A stretch of 64,000 nucleotides of DNA from Alistipes sp. GTDB lineage: Bacteria > Bacteroidota > Bacteroidia > Bacteroidales > Rikenellaceae. The stretch is from NCBI GenBank assembly GCA_017532885.1, contig JAFXIS010000078.1, forward strand, positions 1 through 64,000. Direction: 5' to 3'. Shown one piece after another: positions 16,142 to 24,918 of the stretch. Under the pieces are notes generated by a model. It did no database searches and was not told where the DNA came from. It worked only from the letters and a program-made list of their open reading frames with translations. Both the position numbers and the translations under genes were made by a program. Each line of letters begins with the position of its first letter. Within the stretch, counting starts at the first letter, position 1.

Positions 16142-16873
16142 CTACTCTCTGCCAAACTCCAACGAGTAGGTGAAACTATCGGCGCGATAGTATCCTATGT
16201 TCCACTCGATGGGGTGTTCTCCCTGGTCGTAAACAAAGCGTTTGCGTACCAATATAGGCTCGCCAATCTTCATGTCCAACTTCTCGGCGATAAGTTTATC
16301 GGCAACGGCGGCTGTAATTTCCTCTTTTGAGATGCGAACTACGGTATTGTATCGCTTTTCCAATATATCGTATAGCGGTTGAGAGAAATCTTCATTTCCC
16401 TGCAAACCAATTGATGGGTTGAAATACGAGATGAAATATACAAAAGGATGTGCCTTGTCGCCGCGTAAACGCTTGAGGTATAATAACTTCTCGGTACTCT
16501 TGGCGTTGAAGAAGTTGTATATCTCGTCGGAGGGTGTACTCCAGCCAATTTGAAGCTCATAGTTCATCGGCTCGATACCCATTGCGCGCATCTCTTGAGT
16601 AAAACTCTTCCAATTACGCGCCTTTGAACATATTGTGGTGTTGGCAACAATTGTTCCGATGCCCTTTTTGCGGGTTAATAAGCCATCACTTACCAAGTTG
16701 TTGATTGCTTGGCGCAGAGTATTGCGCGACACGCCCAACTGCCGCGATAAATCAACCTCATTGGGCAACATCTTGCCCTTCTTGTAATCTTCGTGCTGGA
16801 TTATCTTGCGCAACTGCTCCTCTATTTGGATGTAGAGGGGAACATGGCTGTTGTGATTTATGGATATTTTCAT
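16142..16873 (-). CDS. GntR-family (HutC/UTRA) transcriptional regulator, probable mannoside repressor
   Basis: A 243-residue ligand-responsive DNA-binding protein. Residues about 8-75 are the GntR winged helix (PLYIQIEEQLRKII, then LPNEVDLSRQLGVSRNTLRQAINNLVSDGLLTRKKGIGT spanning the recognition helix). Residues about 95-240 match a UTRA effector domain (FVYFISYFNP, LVRKRFVYDQGEHPIEWNIGYYRAD), which in relatives binds sugars or sugar phosphates. It is divergent from the SusC-led PUL. A palindrome fitting the HutC-type pattern GTNTANAC lies upstream of it, and related boxes sit at the PUL promoter and at the mannose-metabolism promoter near 57.1 kb. I infer that it represses both; the effector may be a mannose phosphate, but that is a guess. 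Confidence 0.9.
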   Translation of the reverse strand: MKISINHNSHVPLYIQIEEQLRKIIQHEDYKKGKMLPNEVDLSRQLGVSRNTLRQAINNLVSDGLLTRKKGIGTIVANTTICSKARNWKSFTQEMRAMGIEPMNYELQIGWSTPSDEIYNFFNAKSTEKLLYLKRLRGDKAHPFVYFISYFNPSIGLQGNEDFSQPLYDILEKRYNTVVRISKEEITAAVADKLIAEKLDMKIGEPILVRKRFVYDQGEHPIEWNIGYYRADSFTYSLEFGRE

Positions 16874-16886
16874 ATATGAATTTTTG

Positions 16887-16894
16887 CAAAGTTA
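16887..16894 (-). promoter_or_regulatory. -7 element of the GntR-family gene
   Basis: TAACTTTG on the minus strand, only 13 bases before the start codon, so the transcript would be nearly leaderless. The -33 region is weak. Confidence 0.5.
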
Positions 16895-16953
16895 CAAATA
16901 AATATTAAAAAGATACTATAATCCTTAGGAAAAATTAGACTCCGTTTAGGGTA

Positions 16954-16967
16954 AATGTCTATACATT
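16954..16967. promoter_or_regulatory. Putative GntR operator box A
   Basis: AATGTCTATACATT, a 14-base sequence with 5-bp palindromic arms around CTAT. Its core GTCTATAC fits the HutC-subfamily consensus GTNTANAC. It lies about 60 bases upstream of the gntR-family promoter. Confidence 0.6.
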
Positions 16968-17088
16968 ATATATAATATATAGAGAATGACGATATGGGTG
17001 GAGTGTTATGACATATCTGTGTTATAATGAAATTTATAGCATAATTTGGCAAGAATGAGGAGGTCGATGAAAAAAAATAATAATTTTA

Positions 17089-17119
17089 TTTGTAAGAAAA
17101 AAACTTTATTGTAAATTTG
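17089..17119 (+). promoter_or_regulatory. susC/PUL promoter
   Basis: TTTG at 17089-17092, 19 bases, TAAATTTG at 17112-17119. The operator pair begins one base after the -7 element, so a bound repressor would cover the transcription start. Confidence 0.7.
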
Positions 17120-17120
17120 T

Positions 17121-17152
17121 ATGTCCATACATATGTATTAATGTATGGACAA
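17121..17152. promoter_or_regulatory. Putative GntR operator boxes B and C (inverted pair)
   Basis: ATGTCCATACAT at 17121-17132 and its inverted copy ATGTATGGACA at 17141-17151 form a larger palindrome with 11-bp arms and an 8-bp spacer. The two box centres are 20 bp apart, two helical turns. The same 20-bp arrangement recurs at 57119-57149. Confidence 0.7.
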
Positions 17153-17211
17153 ATGTAAATTTTTAGCTAACTTATTGAACCACATAATACTAACTAAACA
17201 AAACCTAAGCT

Positions 17212-20200
17212 ATGAGACAAATCTACACTTTGTGTCGCTTGTTGTTTTGCGTAATCTTCCTATTTGGCGGATTGGTAGAAGTACAAGCGCAAGATGTATC
17301 CCGACTGACTATCTCGGGTAAAGTCGTGGATGAAAAGCAACAACCTATGGGCGGTGTGAGCATTATTGTTGAGGGCTCTATGCGTGGTGTAATCTCTGAT
17401 GTGGATGGAAACTTCTCTATCGGAGCATTTGCCCGCGATATTCTCAGTTTCTCGTTTTTGGGATATGAGACCTTGCAATTAAAGGCGTCGGATTGCCCAA
17501 CTTTGGTGAAGATGCAGGTGAAAGCCAACGAAATGGATGAACTTACCGTCGTCGGCTTTGCTAAACAACGCAAGGAGAGCGTTATCGGTTCTATTGTAAC
17601 CGTTACGCCCGAAGATTTGCGTATTCCATCAAGTAACCTTACACAGGCATTCGCCGGAAATATTGCGGGTATGATTACCCAACAGCTGTCGGGTGAGCCG
17701 GGTAAGGATAATGCTGCGTTTTTTATTCGTGGTGTTACAACATTCGGATATTCGCAGAATCCGCTTATCTTGATTGATAACATTGAGTCTTCGGCTGACG
17801 ATTTGGCCCGCCTGACACCCGATGATATCGAGGCTTTTTCGGTGATGAAGGATGCTACGGCTACGGCGATTTATGGTGCGCGTGGCGCGAATGGTGTCTT
17901 ACTCATCACGACAAAGTCGGGTAGAGAGGGCTCAATGCGTGTAAATGCTCGTGTGGAGTTCTCGTTGTCGCGTCCGACGGAGTTTATCGATATGGTAGAC
18001 CCCATCAGCTACATGAAGTATCATAATGAGGCTGTTTTGACGCGTAATCCTTTGGCGTTGCGTCCCAATTCTGATGAGAAGATTGCTGCGACCGAAGCGG
18101 GCCTGAATCCTTATGTATATCCGGCCGTAGATTGGTATGACAATCTGTTTAACGACTTTGTATTTAACTCGCGTGCCAATGCCAGCGTAAGCGGTGGTGG
18201 TAAAACGGCTCGTTACTATGTGTCGTTGGGATTCTCGGATGATAACGGTATAATGAAGGTCGATAAGCGCAATAATTATAATACCAATATTAATTATAAG
18301 AAGTTGAACTTGCGCTCGAATATCAATATCAACCTTACAAAAACAACCGAGTTTGCAATTAAGGTTACGGGTAACTTTGACGACTATACTGGTCCTATCT
18401 CGGGTGGTAATGAGTTGTATCGTGCAACAATGGCAACCAGTCCCGTTATGTTCCCGATGTATTATGAGCCGGATGCAGCGCATATCCATACTACACATAT
18501 CCTGTTTGGTAATGGCTCAGGCGGTAGTTATATCAACCCTTATGCCGAGATGATTAAGGGCTATCGTCAGTGGGATCAGTCGCTTATTTCGATGCAGGCA
18601 GAGTTGTCACAGAACTTTGATTTTATCACAAAGGGTTTGTCGGCACGATTCTTTGCAAATACTACACGCAAGGGCTATAAGACCATTACTCGTAAGGTTG
18701 AGCCTTTCTATTATAGCGTGGGTAGCTACGATGTTGCAACAGATACCTATGTGCTTGAGGCTTTGAATAAGGATACCGGTCGCGAAAATCTCGATTATGC
18801 AAATGCTTATCAGGATGTAACCACAACATATTACCTGGAGGCAGCAATCAACTATGCACGCACTTTTGGCGAGAAGCACGATGTGGGTGGCTTGTTGGTT
18901 TGGACAATGCGTAATTATAAGGGTACCGATATGTCGTCGGTGCAGACATCGTTGCCACAGCGAAATCTTGGTTTGTCGGGCCGTTTTACATATGGCTACG
19001 ATAGCCGTTACTTCGTAGAGGCAAACTTCGGCTATAATGGCTCGGAGCGATTCTCTGAAAATGAGCGTTTCGGATTCTTCCCATCAGTTGGTGTGGCTTG
19101 GATTCTGTCGAATGAGAAGTTCTGGAGCGATAAACTCAAAAATACGCTCGACAGAGTGAAACTAAAGGCGACATATGGTCTTGTGGGTAATGATGCTATC
19201 GGTAGTTCGTACGACCGTTTCTACTATTTGTCGGATATCAATCTGAATGCCGGAGGTGCAAATTATGGTTGGGGTGAGAACTTTGGATATCGTCCCGGAA
19301 CAATTGCCATTAACCGCTATGCAAACCCATATATCACTTGGGAGATTGCCCGAAAGTTGAATGTCGGTGCAGAGTTTACCTTGTTTAACATCTTCGATTT
19401 CCAGGTAGACTATTTTACCGAGAAGCGCGAGAGCATCTTTGGTGCGCGCTCTACAATTCCTGCCGAGATGGGCTTTAGCCAGAATTTGCAGGCAAATAAC
19501 GGTAAAGCATCCTCTAAGGGCTTTGAGGTGCAGCTCGATGCAAACCACTCGTTCAACGAGGATTGGTGGTTGGGTGTAAGAGGTAACTTTACTTACGCTA
19601 CGGGCAAGTACGACTACTTGGAGGAGCCATTTACTCCTTATCCGTGGTTGAGCCGTGTCGGTACAAATATCAATCAACCTTATGGTTTCATTGCCGAGCG
19701 TTTGTTCATTGACGAGGAGGATATCTTGAACTCTCCGACGCAGCAGTTTGGCGAGTATATGCCGGGTGATATTAAGTATCGTGATATTAACGAGGATGGC
19801 GTTATTAATAATCAGGATTTTGTGCCTATCGGTATTTCGTCTACGCCTGAAATCGTTTACGGTTTCGGTATCTCGGTAGGTTGGAAGGGCCTCGATTTGT
19901 CATGCTTCTTCCAGGGTGCAACCCGAGTATCATTCTTTGTGAACTCGAAGGCTACAAATCCATTTATGCCTATGAATTTTGGTGGCACATTTGATGGTCG
20001 CACCAATATTAACGGCATGATGCAGGCTGTGGCAGATAGCTATTGGTCAGAGACAAATCGCAATATTTACGCTACCTTCCCACGCTTGTCTACAACCGAT
20101 ATCTGGAATAATAACCAGGCCAGCACATGGTGGTTGCGTGATGGCTCTTATTTGCGTCTTAAGACTCTTGAGGTGGGATATACCTTGCCCGAAAAGTGGA

Positions 20201-20358
20201 CAAGTAAAATTCATATCTCGAAGTTGCGTGTCTATGCAAGCGGTATCAACCTCTTCTCATGGAGCCGCTTCAAGATGTGGGATGTCGAGATGGGTAATGA
20301 TGGTATGCAGTATCCTATTCAAGCGGTATATAACCTTGGACTTAATATAAACTTCTAA
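17212..20358 (+). CDS. SusC/RagA-family TonB-dependent outer-membrane transporter
   Basis: Outer-membrane barrel that imports glycan fragments in complex with the SusD-like lipoprotein encoded next. The 1048-residue precursor has a signal peptide ending VQAQ (about 27), a carboxypeptidase-regulatory-like domain (LTISGKVVDEKQQPMGGVSI, about 31-110), a plug domain (VTPEDLRIPSSNLTQAF; IYGARGANGVLLITTKSG near 220-240) and a barrel that ends in an aromatic residue (GLNINF), as outer-membrane proteins do. It leads a nine-gene operon with gaps of 2-41 bases. Operator boxes immediately follow its promoter, suggesting repression by the adjacent GntR regulator rather than the SusR or ECF-sigma control common for PULs. 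Confidence 0.95.
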   Translation: MRQIYTLCRLLFCVIFLFGGLVEVQAQDVSRLTISGKVVDEKQQPMGGVSIIVEGSMRGVISDVDGNFSIGAFARDILSFSFLGYETLQLKASDCPTLVKMQVKANEMDELTVVGFAKQRKESVIGSIVTVTPEDLRIPSSNLTQAFAGNIAGMITQQLSGEPGKDNAAFFIRGVTTFGYSQNPLILIDNIESSADDLARLTPDDIEAFSVMKDATATAIYGARGANGVLLITTKSGREGSMRVNARVEFSLSRPTEFIDMVDPISYMKYHNEAVLTRNPLALRPNSDEKIAATEAGLNPYVYPAVDWYDNLFNDFVFNSRANASVSGGGKTARYYVSLGFSDDNGIMKVDKRNNYNTNINYKKLNLRSNININLTKTTEFAIKVTGNFDDYTGPISGGNELYRATMATSPVMFPMYYEPDAAHIHTTHILFGNGSGGSYINPYAEMIKGYRQWDQSLISMQAELSQNFDFITKGLSARFFANTTRKGYKTITRKVEPFYYSVGSYDVATDTYVLEALNKDTGRENLDYANAYQDVTTTYYLEAAINYARTFGEKHDVGGLLVWTMRNYKGTDMSSVQTSLPQRNLGLSGRFTYGYDSRYFVEANFGYNGSERFSENERFGFFPSVGVAWILSNEKFWSDKLKNTLDRVKLKATYGLVGNDAIGSSYDRFYYLSDINLNAGGANYGWGENFGYRPGTIAINRYANPYITWEIARKLNVGAEFTLFNIFDFQVDYFTEKRESIFGARSTIPAEMGFSQNLQANNGKASSKGFEVQLDANHSFNEDWWLGVRGNFTYATGKYDYLEEPFTPYPWLSRVGTNINQPYGFIAERLFIDEEDILNSPTQQFGEYMPGDIKYRDINEDGVINNQDFVPIGISSTPEIVYGFGISVGWKGLDLSCFFQGATRVSFFVNSKATNPFMPMNFGGTFDGRTNINGMMQAVADSYWSETNRNIYATFPRLSTTDIWNNNQASTWWLRDGSYLRLKTLEVGYTLPEKWTSKIHISKLRVYASGINLFSWSRFKMWDVEMGNDGMQYPIQAVYNLGLNINF

Positions 20359-20370
20359 TAACGATACGCC

Positions 20371-22290
20371 ATGAAATTAAAGAATATATTTATCGGTTTG
20401 GTTGCTCTGTTGGGTGTTAGCTGCGACTATTTGGATGTCGTGCCCGACAATATTGCAACTCTTGAGATGGCGTTCAATACACGCACTAATGCCGAACGCT
20501 ATTTGGCAACCTGCTACAACTATGTTCCCTGCATGTCGGATTTGAATACCAATTCAGGTTTGATTAGTGGAGGTGAAATGTGGTATTTGATGCAGTCGAG
20601 CCACTACTATAACAATACCACATCATTCAGCGTTGCTCGTGGTATGCAAAATACTAATGACCCGTTGCTGAATTTCTGGAGCGGTGGTAATGGAGGCTAT
20701 AACCTGTTCCGTGGAATCCATGAGTGTAATACTTTCCTCGCCAACATTGACCGCGTGCCCGACATGTCGCAGATTGAGAAGAATAAGTGGCGTGCAGAGG
20801 TGCAGACCTTGAAGGCTTATTACCTCTATTTCCTGATGTTGCATTATGGCCCTATCCCTATTTTGGATAAGAATGTGGCTGTGGATGCAGAGCTCAGCAG
20901 CATGCACCTTGAGCGTCAGCCTATTGATGTTGTGGTAGACTATATCGTGAATCTGCTTGACGAGGCCATCAAGAGCCGCGCACTTCCATTGAATGTTGTA
21001 TCTACGCAGTCTGATTTGGGCCGTATTACAATTCCTATCGCAAAGGCTATTAAGGCAAAGACTTTGGTTTTGGCGGCAAGTCCTCTGTTTAACGGAAATG
21101 AGATGTATAAGGGCTTTGTGAATGCAGAAGGCAAGCATTTCATCAATCAAACATATAGTCAGAAAAAGTGGGAAGATGCCGCTGCGGCATGTCTGGAGGC
21201 TATCGAGTCTGCACATGAGGCAGGATTTAAGCTTTATACCTTCCAGGAGCGTTTGAACTATGACCCCAAACCTGAAACTTTGCAGGAGTTGTCGTTGCGT
21301 AATGTTATTACAAGCCGCTTCAACGAGGAGACTATCTGGGCTTTGGGTGATAATGGTACAACAAGTATTCAGGATTTGGCTCATCCTCATTTGGATGGCT
21401 ATTCTCAGGGATTCTATATGTATCGCAGCCAGTCGCAGCTCAATCCTCCATTGAATATCGTGGAGCAGTTCTACTCTGAAAATGGTGTGCCCATTGACGA
21501 GGATAAGAACTATGACTATGCGAATCGTTATGAACTTACAACGACTCCCAACGACCCTTCGCGCTTCTGTAACAATTACACAACCGTGAAGTTGCATCTG
21601 AATCGTGAGCCTCGATTCTATGCTTATATCGGTTTTGATGGCGGTCGTTGGTTCTCGATGCAGAGTTGCTCGGCAGATGATAGCAATCCTATCGAGTTCA
21701 AGACCAAGAAGGGCGATTACGCCGGAGCTATGGATGTTATCTACTCTTCTACGGGATATTTTACCAAGAAGTTGATTTCGTATCAGAATGTAAATACCGA
21801 GCAGACACAGGTTAATTACAGCTACTCATTCCCTATCATTCGCTTGGCAGATTTGTACTTGCTGTATGCCGAGGCTTTGAATCAGGTGAAGGATGCGCCT
21901 GATGCCGAGGTTTACGAGTATATTCAGCTGGTAAGAAATCGTGCCGGATTGGATAATGGAGGCTCGCTGGTTGATACTTGGGCAACCTACTCTACGAATC
22001 CCGAGAAGCCTACCACAAAGAGCGGTATGGCGGAGATTATCCGCCAGGAGCGTATGAATGAGTTGGCATTTGAGGGTCATCGCTACCATGACATCCGTCG
22101 TTGGAAGCTGGGTGCAGAGTTGCTCGGAACACCAATCGAGGGCTGGTCTGTATTGGAGAGCGAAGCGGAGTATTACTATCAGGACCGTACAATCTTCAAG
22201 CGTACATTTATGCCTCGCGATTATTTGTGGCCTATCAAGATTGATGACCTCAATCGTAATCCGAAACTGATTCAGAATCCACAGTGGTAA
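20371..22290 (+). CDS. SusD/RagB-family nutrient-binding outer-membrane lipoprotein
   Basis: Surface lipoprotein that caps the SusC-like pore and binds the glycan. The 639-residue precursor has a lipoprotein signal peptide with Cys at 18 (LLGVSCDYLDV). The typical SusD architecture is visible: an N-terminal region with NAERYLATCYNYVP, TPR-like helices (EVQTLKAYYLYFLMLHYGPIPI, about 145-170) and a C-terminal part with RLADLYLLYAEALNQ and RQERMNELAFEGHRYHDIRRW that is conserved in SusD/RagB. It begins 12 bases after susC. Specificity cannot be read directly; the enzymes downstream point to mannose- and galactose-containing glycans. Confidence 0.95.
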   Translation: MKLKNIFIGLVALLGVSCDYLDVVPDNIATLEMAFNTRTNAERYLATCYNYVPCMSDLNTNSGLISGGEMWYLMQSSHYYNNTTSFSVARGMQNTNDPLLNFWSGGNGGYNLFRGIHECNTFLANIDRVPDMSQIEKNKWRAEVQTLKAYYLYFLMLHYGPIPILDKNVAVDAELSSMHLERQPIDVVVDYIVNLLDEAIKSRALPLNVVSTQSDLGRITIPIAKAIKAKTLVLAASPLFNGNEMYKGFVNAEGKHFINQTYSQKKWEDAAAACLEAIESAHEAGFKLYTFQERLNYDPKPETLQELSLRNVITSRFNEETIWALGDNGTTSIQDLAHPHLDGYSQGFYMYRSQSQLNPPLNIVEQFYSENGVPIDEDKNYDYANRYELTTTPNDPSRFCNNYTTVKLHLNREPRFYAYIGFDGGRWFSMQSCSADDSNPIEFKTKKGDYAGAMDVIYSSTGYFTKKLISYQNVNTEQTQVNYSYSFPIIRLADLYLLYAEALNQVKDAPDAEVYEYIQLVRNRAGLDNGGSLVDTWATYSTNPEKPTTKSGMAEIIRQERMNELAFEGHRYHDIRRWKLGAELLGTPIEGWSVLESEAEYYYQDRTIFKRTFMPRDYLWPIKIDDLNRNPKLIQNPQW

Positions 22291-22299
22291 AATAAAAAT

Positions 22300-23574
22300 A
22301 TGAAAGCAATGAAAACTTTATTTAGAAATATACTCCCCATATTGGCCGCTGCCTTCGTGCTGAGTGCCTGTGGTGACGACTTCAAGCCTTCGGCTTATGG
22401 CGAAGATGATGGTGTAGCTCCTGCACAGGTTAAGGATGTCGTTGTGGAGAACATAAATGGAGGAGCAATTTTGCGCTACACCGTTCCTTCAGATCCGGAT
22501 TTGCTCTATGTTAAGGCTGTATTGCAAAATTCGCGTAATGAACGACAGGAGGTGCGCGCTTCGATGTATGTCGATTCGCTTCTTATCGAGGGTTTGGGAA
22601 ATACTCAACCTCGAAAGGTTGAAATCTATTCGGTAGACCGTCATGAGAATGCTTCAAAGCCCGTTACGGTTACTATCAATCCATTAACGCCTGCCGTTGA
22701 AGCGGTCTATTCTACAATCTCTACGATTGCGGACTTTGGAGGCTTTGTTCTTAGCTTTGCTAACGAAACTCGAGCTGCATTGTCGTTCTATATCTACAAA
22801 TTCGATGAGGTGGAGAATGATTATCTGTTGCACGATGTTGTAACTTCGGAGCAGGAGAGCGCTTCACTACGCATCAAGGGCTTTGATGCTTCGTTGCAGA
22901 AACTTGCAATTACGGTTCGTGATAAGTACGATAATAAGTCGGAGACCTATTACACCGAGCTTACTCCTTATCATCAGGAGTTGCTCGATAAGACAAAGTT
23001 CGCTTCTCTGAATCTGTTGGGCGATACGAGTTGGAATGCGCATGGTGGAAATATCGCTATGCTTTGGGATGGCGTATCTCGCGATGCGTGGGGTTGGAAT
23101 TATGGCCATGTGCAGTTGCCGACCGATTTCCCGCACCTATTCTCTATCGATATGGGCGTTACTGCCAAGTTGAGCGAGTTCACATTCTATCAGCGTCAGG
23201 GAGGTGATTGGACGCAATATTATGACCATGGTTGTCCGAAGTATATCTCGGTATATGGCTGCGAGGAGGATGCGGATTATCGCGATGATGCAAATTGGAT
23301 TCTCCTTTATGAGGGTGAAGTTGTGCGTCCTTCGGGATTGAAACCCGGTGATGCTTTGACCGAGGAGGATAGCGAGGCCGTGCAGAATGGACATACCTAC
23401 ACTTTGGACATTACGGCTCCCTCTGTGCGTTACTTCCGCTTTGTGACACACGCATCCTTCTCCGGTATGCTCTGCTCTGTGCTGTCGGAGATTTCGGTTT
23501 GGGGTGCACCCGAGGCTGAGGAGGTCCCTGAGGTTCCCGAGGAGGATGATGAAACTCCCGAAGATGCCGAATAA
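22300..23574 (+). CDS. Surface lipoprotein with discoidin-like (DUF4959/DUF5000-type) domains
   Basis: A 424-residue lipoprotein (signal peptide with Cys at 24, VLSACGDDF). The first 130 residues after the signal look like one or two immunoglobulin-like beta domains (DUF4959/DUF5126 style), and residues about 230-405 resemble a discoidin/F5-8-type-C domain (DUF5000) with LWDGVSRDAWGWNYG, FSIDMGVTAKLSEFTFYQR and YFRFVTHASFSG. The tail is acidic and low in complexity (PEVPEEDDETPEDAE). Such proteins follow SusC/SusD in many Bacteroidetes PULs and are taken as surface glycan-binding proteins. A second ATG nine bases on would give an equally good signal peptide. Confidence 0.82.
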   Translation: MKAMKTLFRNILPILAAAFVLSACGDDFKPSAYGEDDGVAPAQVKDVVVENINGGAILRYTVPSDPDLLYVKAVLQNSRNERQEVRASMYVDSLLIEGLGNTQPRKVEIYSVDRHENASKPVTVTINPLTPAVEAVYSTISTIADFGGFVLSFANETRAALSFYIYKFDEVENDYLLHDVVTSEQESASLRIKGFDASLQKLAITVRDKYDNKSETYYTELTPYHQELLDKTKFASLNLLGDTSWNAHGGNIAMLWDGVSRDAWGWNYGHVQLPTDFPHLFSIDMGVTAKLSEFTFYQRQGGDWTQYYDHGCPKYISVYGCEEDADYRDDANWILLYEGEVVRPSGLKPGDALTEEDSEAVQNGHTYTLDITAPSVRYFRFVTHASFSGMLCSVLSEISVWGAPEAEEVPEVPEEDDETPEDAE

Positions 23575-23605
23575 TGCAAAATTTTGAAGTAAAAGAGATT
23601 GCCTT

Positions 23606-24877
23606 ATGAAAAAGTTACAATATTTTATATTAATTTTAGGAGTGCTTTTCGTTGCCTCTTGTAATGATTTGCGCGATACCTATTCAGACTATTTGGGCGA
23701 TGGTGAGCGTGCATATGTCGGCAAACTATCGGAGGTTGAGCTCTTGCCCGGTCTTAACCGAATGGTTGTAAAAGGCTCTATGCAGTACATGAAGACCGCA
23801 GTTAAGTGTCGTATTGCGTTGGAGGGAACCGAAATTGTGCAGGATGTAGATGTGGATTTAAGTGCCGAGATGTTCGAGTGCGAGATTACCAATATTCCTG
23901 CCGGAAACTACTATGTTACGATTACCAACTTCGATAAGGATAAGAATGCTTCGGTGCCTGAAACATACAACATTGATGTATATGATGCATCGCGTGCCGA
24001 GGATTTTTATCCCAAACGAATTACCGGCGCTTCGTTTACGCCTATGGTGGGAACGATGAAGGTTACGATGAATACGGTTGAGGATGCCTCATCGGTACTT
24101 GTTAAGTATAAGAACGAGCAGGGCGAAGATTGCGAGATGGTAATTGATGCCGCTGCCACAGAGTTCTCGCTGACAAATTGGGCTGATGAGTCAGAGATTC
24201 AGGTTATCACTCGCGTTTTGCCTTCGGAGGATGCGTTGGATGAGATTGCTTTGGAGCCTGCGAAATATACTCTGCCGGCAGTACCTGAAACTATGGAGGT
24301 GCCACGCAACTATTTCGCAATGACCAACACTCCTTCGGATGTGATTCAGGGTCAGTATGGAGGTCCGACAAGCCGTATGTGGGATGGCGCTACATGGTGG
24401 GGTAACGAGGGCTATCACTCAAATGATGGTCAGGGTATTCCTCATCACATCACCTTCGATATGGGCCTTACGGCTGCTCTTTCGCAGTGCCGAGTACATT
24501 TCCGCGGAGATGGCGGTTGGACCGATTGGCCACCTCGCCGTTTGCAGATTTGGGGCTTCAAGCACATCACCGAAGAGGGTAAGGGTATCAACGATTACGA
24601 TGTTATCGACACTCCAACTACGGTTAATGAGGATTATGTACAGGAGGCAACCGAAAAGGGTTGGATATTGTTGGCAGATGTCGAGTTTACCGAGGAGGAT
24701 TTGAGAGTGAACTGCTCAAAGACCTTTGACTTGGAGCGCATCGAGGGCATCCGCTACATCCGCTACCGCATCGTTGAGGGCTGGAAAGCTCCTCATACAG
24801 GCCCGGGTATGTATGGCAGTGCTACCGAGATTTATTTCTGGGGCTTATCTAAAAAGATTATAGCCTTGCCGGAATAA
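23606..24877 (+). CDS. DUF4998 / discoidin-like surface lipoprotein
   Basis: A 423-residue lipoprotein (Cys at 19, LFVASCNDLRDTY) with the same plan as the preceding gene: N-terminal beta domains of DUF4998 type (LPGLNRMVVKG, DVDLSAEMFECEI) and a C-terminal discoidin-like domain with RMWDGATWWGNEGYHS, HHITFDMGLTAALSQCRVHFR and IRYIRYRIVEGW. The two genes are probably ancient paralogues that diverged to bind different parts of the same glycan. The protein has no catalytic motif. It is placed between the SusCD pair and the glycosidases, in the position of surface glycan-binding proteins. Confidence 0.82.
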   Translation: MKKLQYFILILGVLFVASCNDLRDTYSDYLGDGERAYVGKLSEVELLPGLNRMVVKGSMQYMKTAVKCRIALEGTEIVQDVDVDLSAEMFECEITNIPAGNYYVTITNFDKDKNASVPETYNIDVYDASRAEDFYPKRITGASFTPMVGTMKVTMNTVEDASSVLVKYKNEQGEDCEMVIDAAATEFSLTNWADESEIQVITRVLPSEDALDEIALEPAKYTLPAVPETMEVPRNYFAMTNTPSDVIQGQYGGPTSRMWDGATWWGNEGYHSNDGQGIPHHITFDMGLTAALSQCRVHFRGDGGWTDWPPRRLQIWGFKHITEEGKGINDYDVIDTPTTVNEDYVQEATEKGWILLADVEFTEEDLRVNCSKTFDLERIEGIRYIRYRIVEGWKAPHTGPGMYGSATEIYFWGLSKKIIALPE

Positions 24878-24918
24878 ATATGTTTTGACAAACCCCATAG
24901 GGGCTAATAAATTCATTT

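Larger units (their letters stand above)
16874..17211. other. Divergent regulatory region between the GntR gene and the PUL
   Basis: This 338-base AT-rich gap holds no gene. It contains the gntR-family -7 element (minus strand), one palindromic box at 16954-16967, the susC promoter at 17089-17119 and a pair of boxes at 17121-17152, leaving about 60 bases of susC leader. Confidence 0.7.
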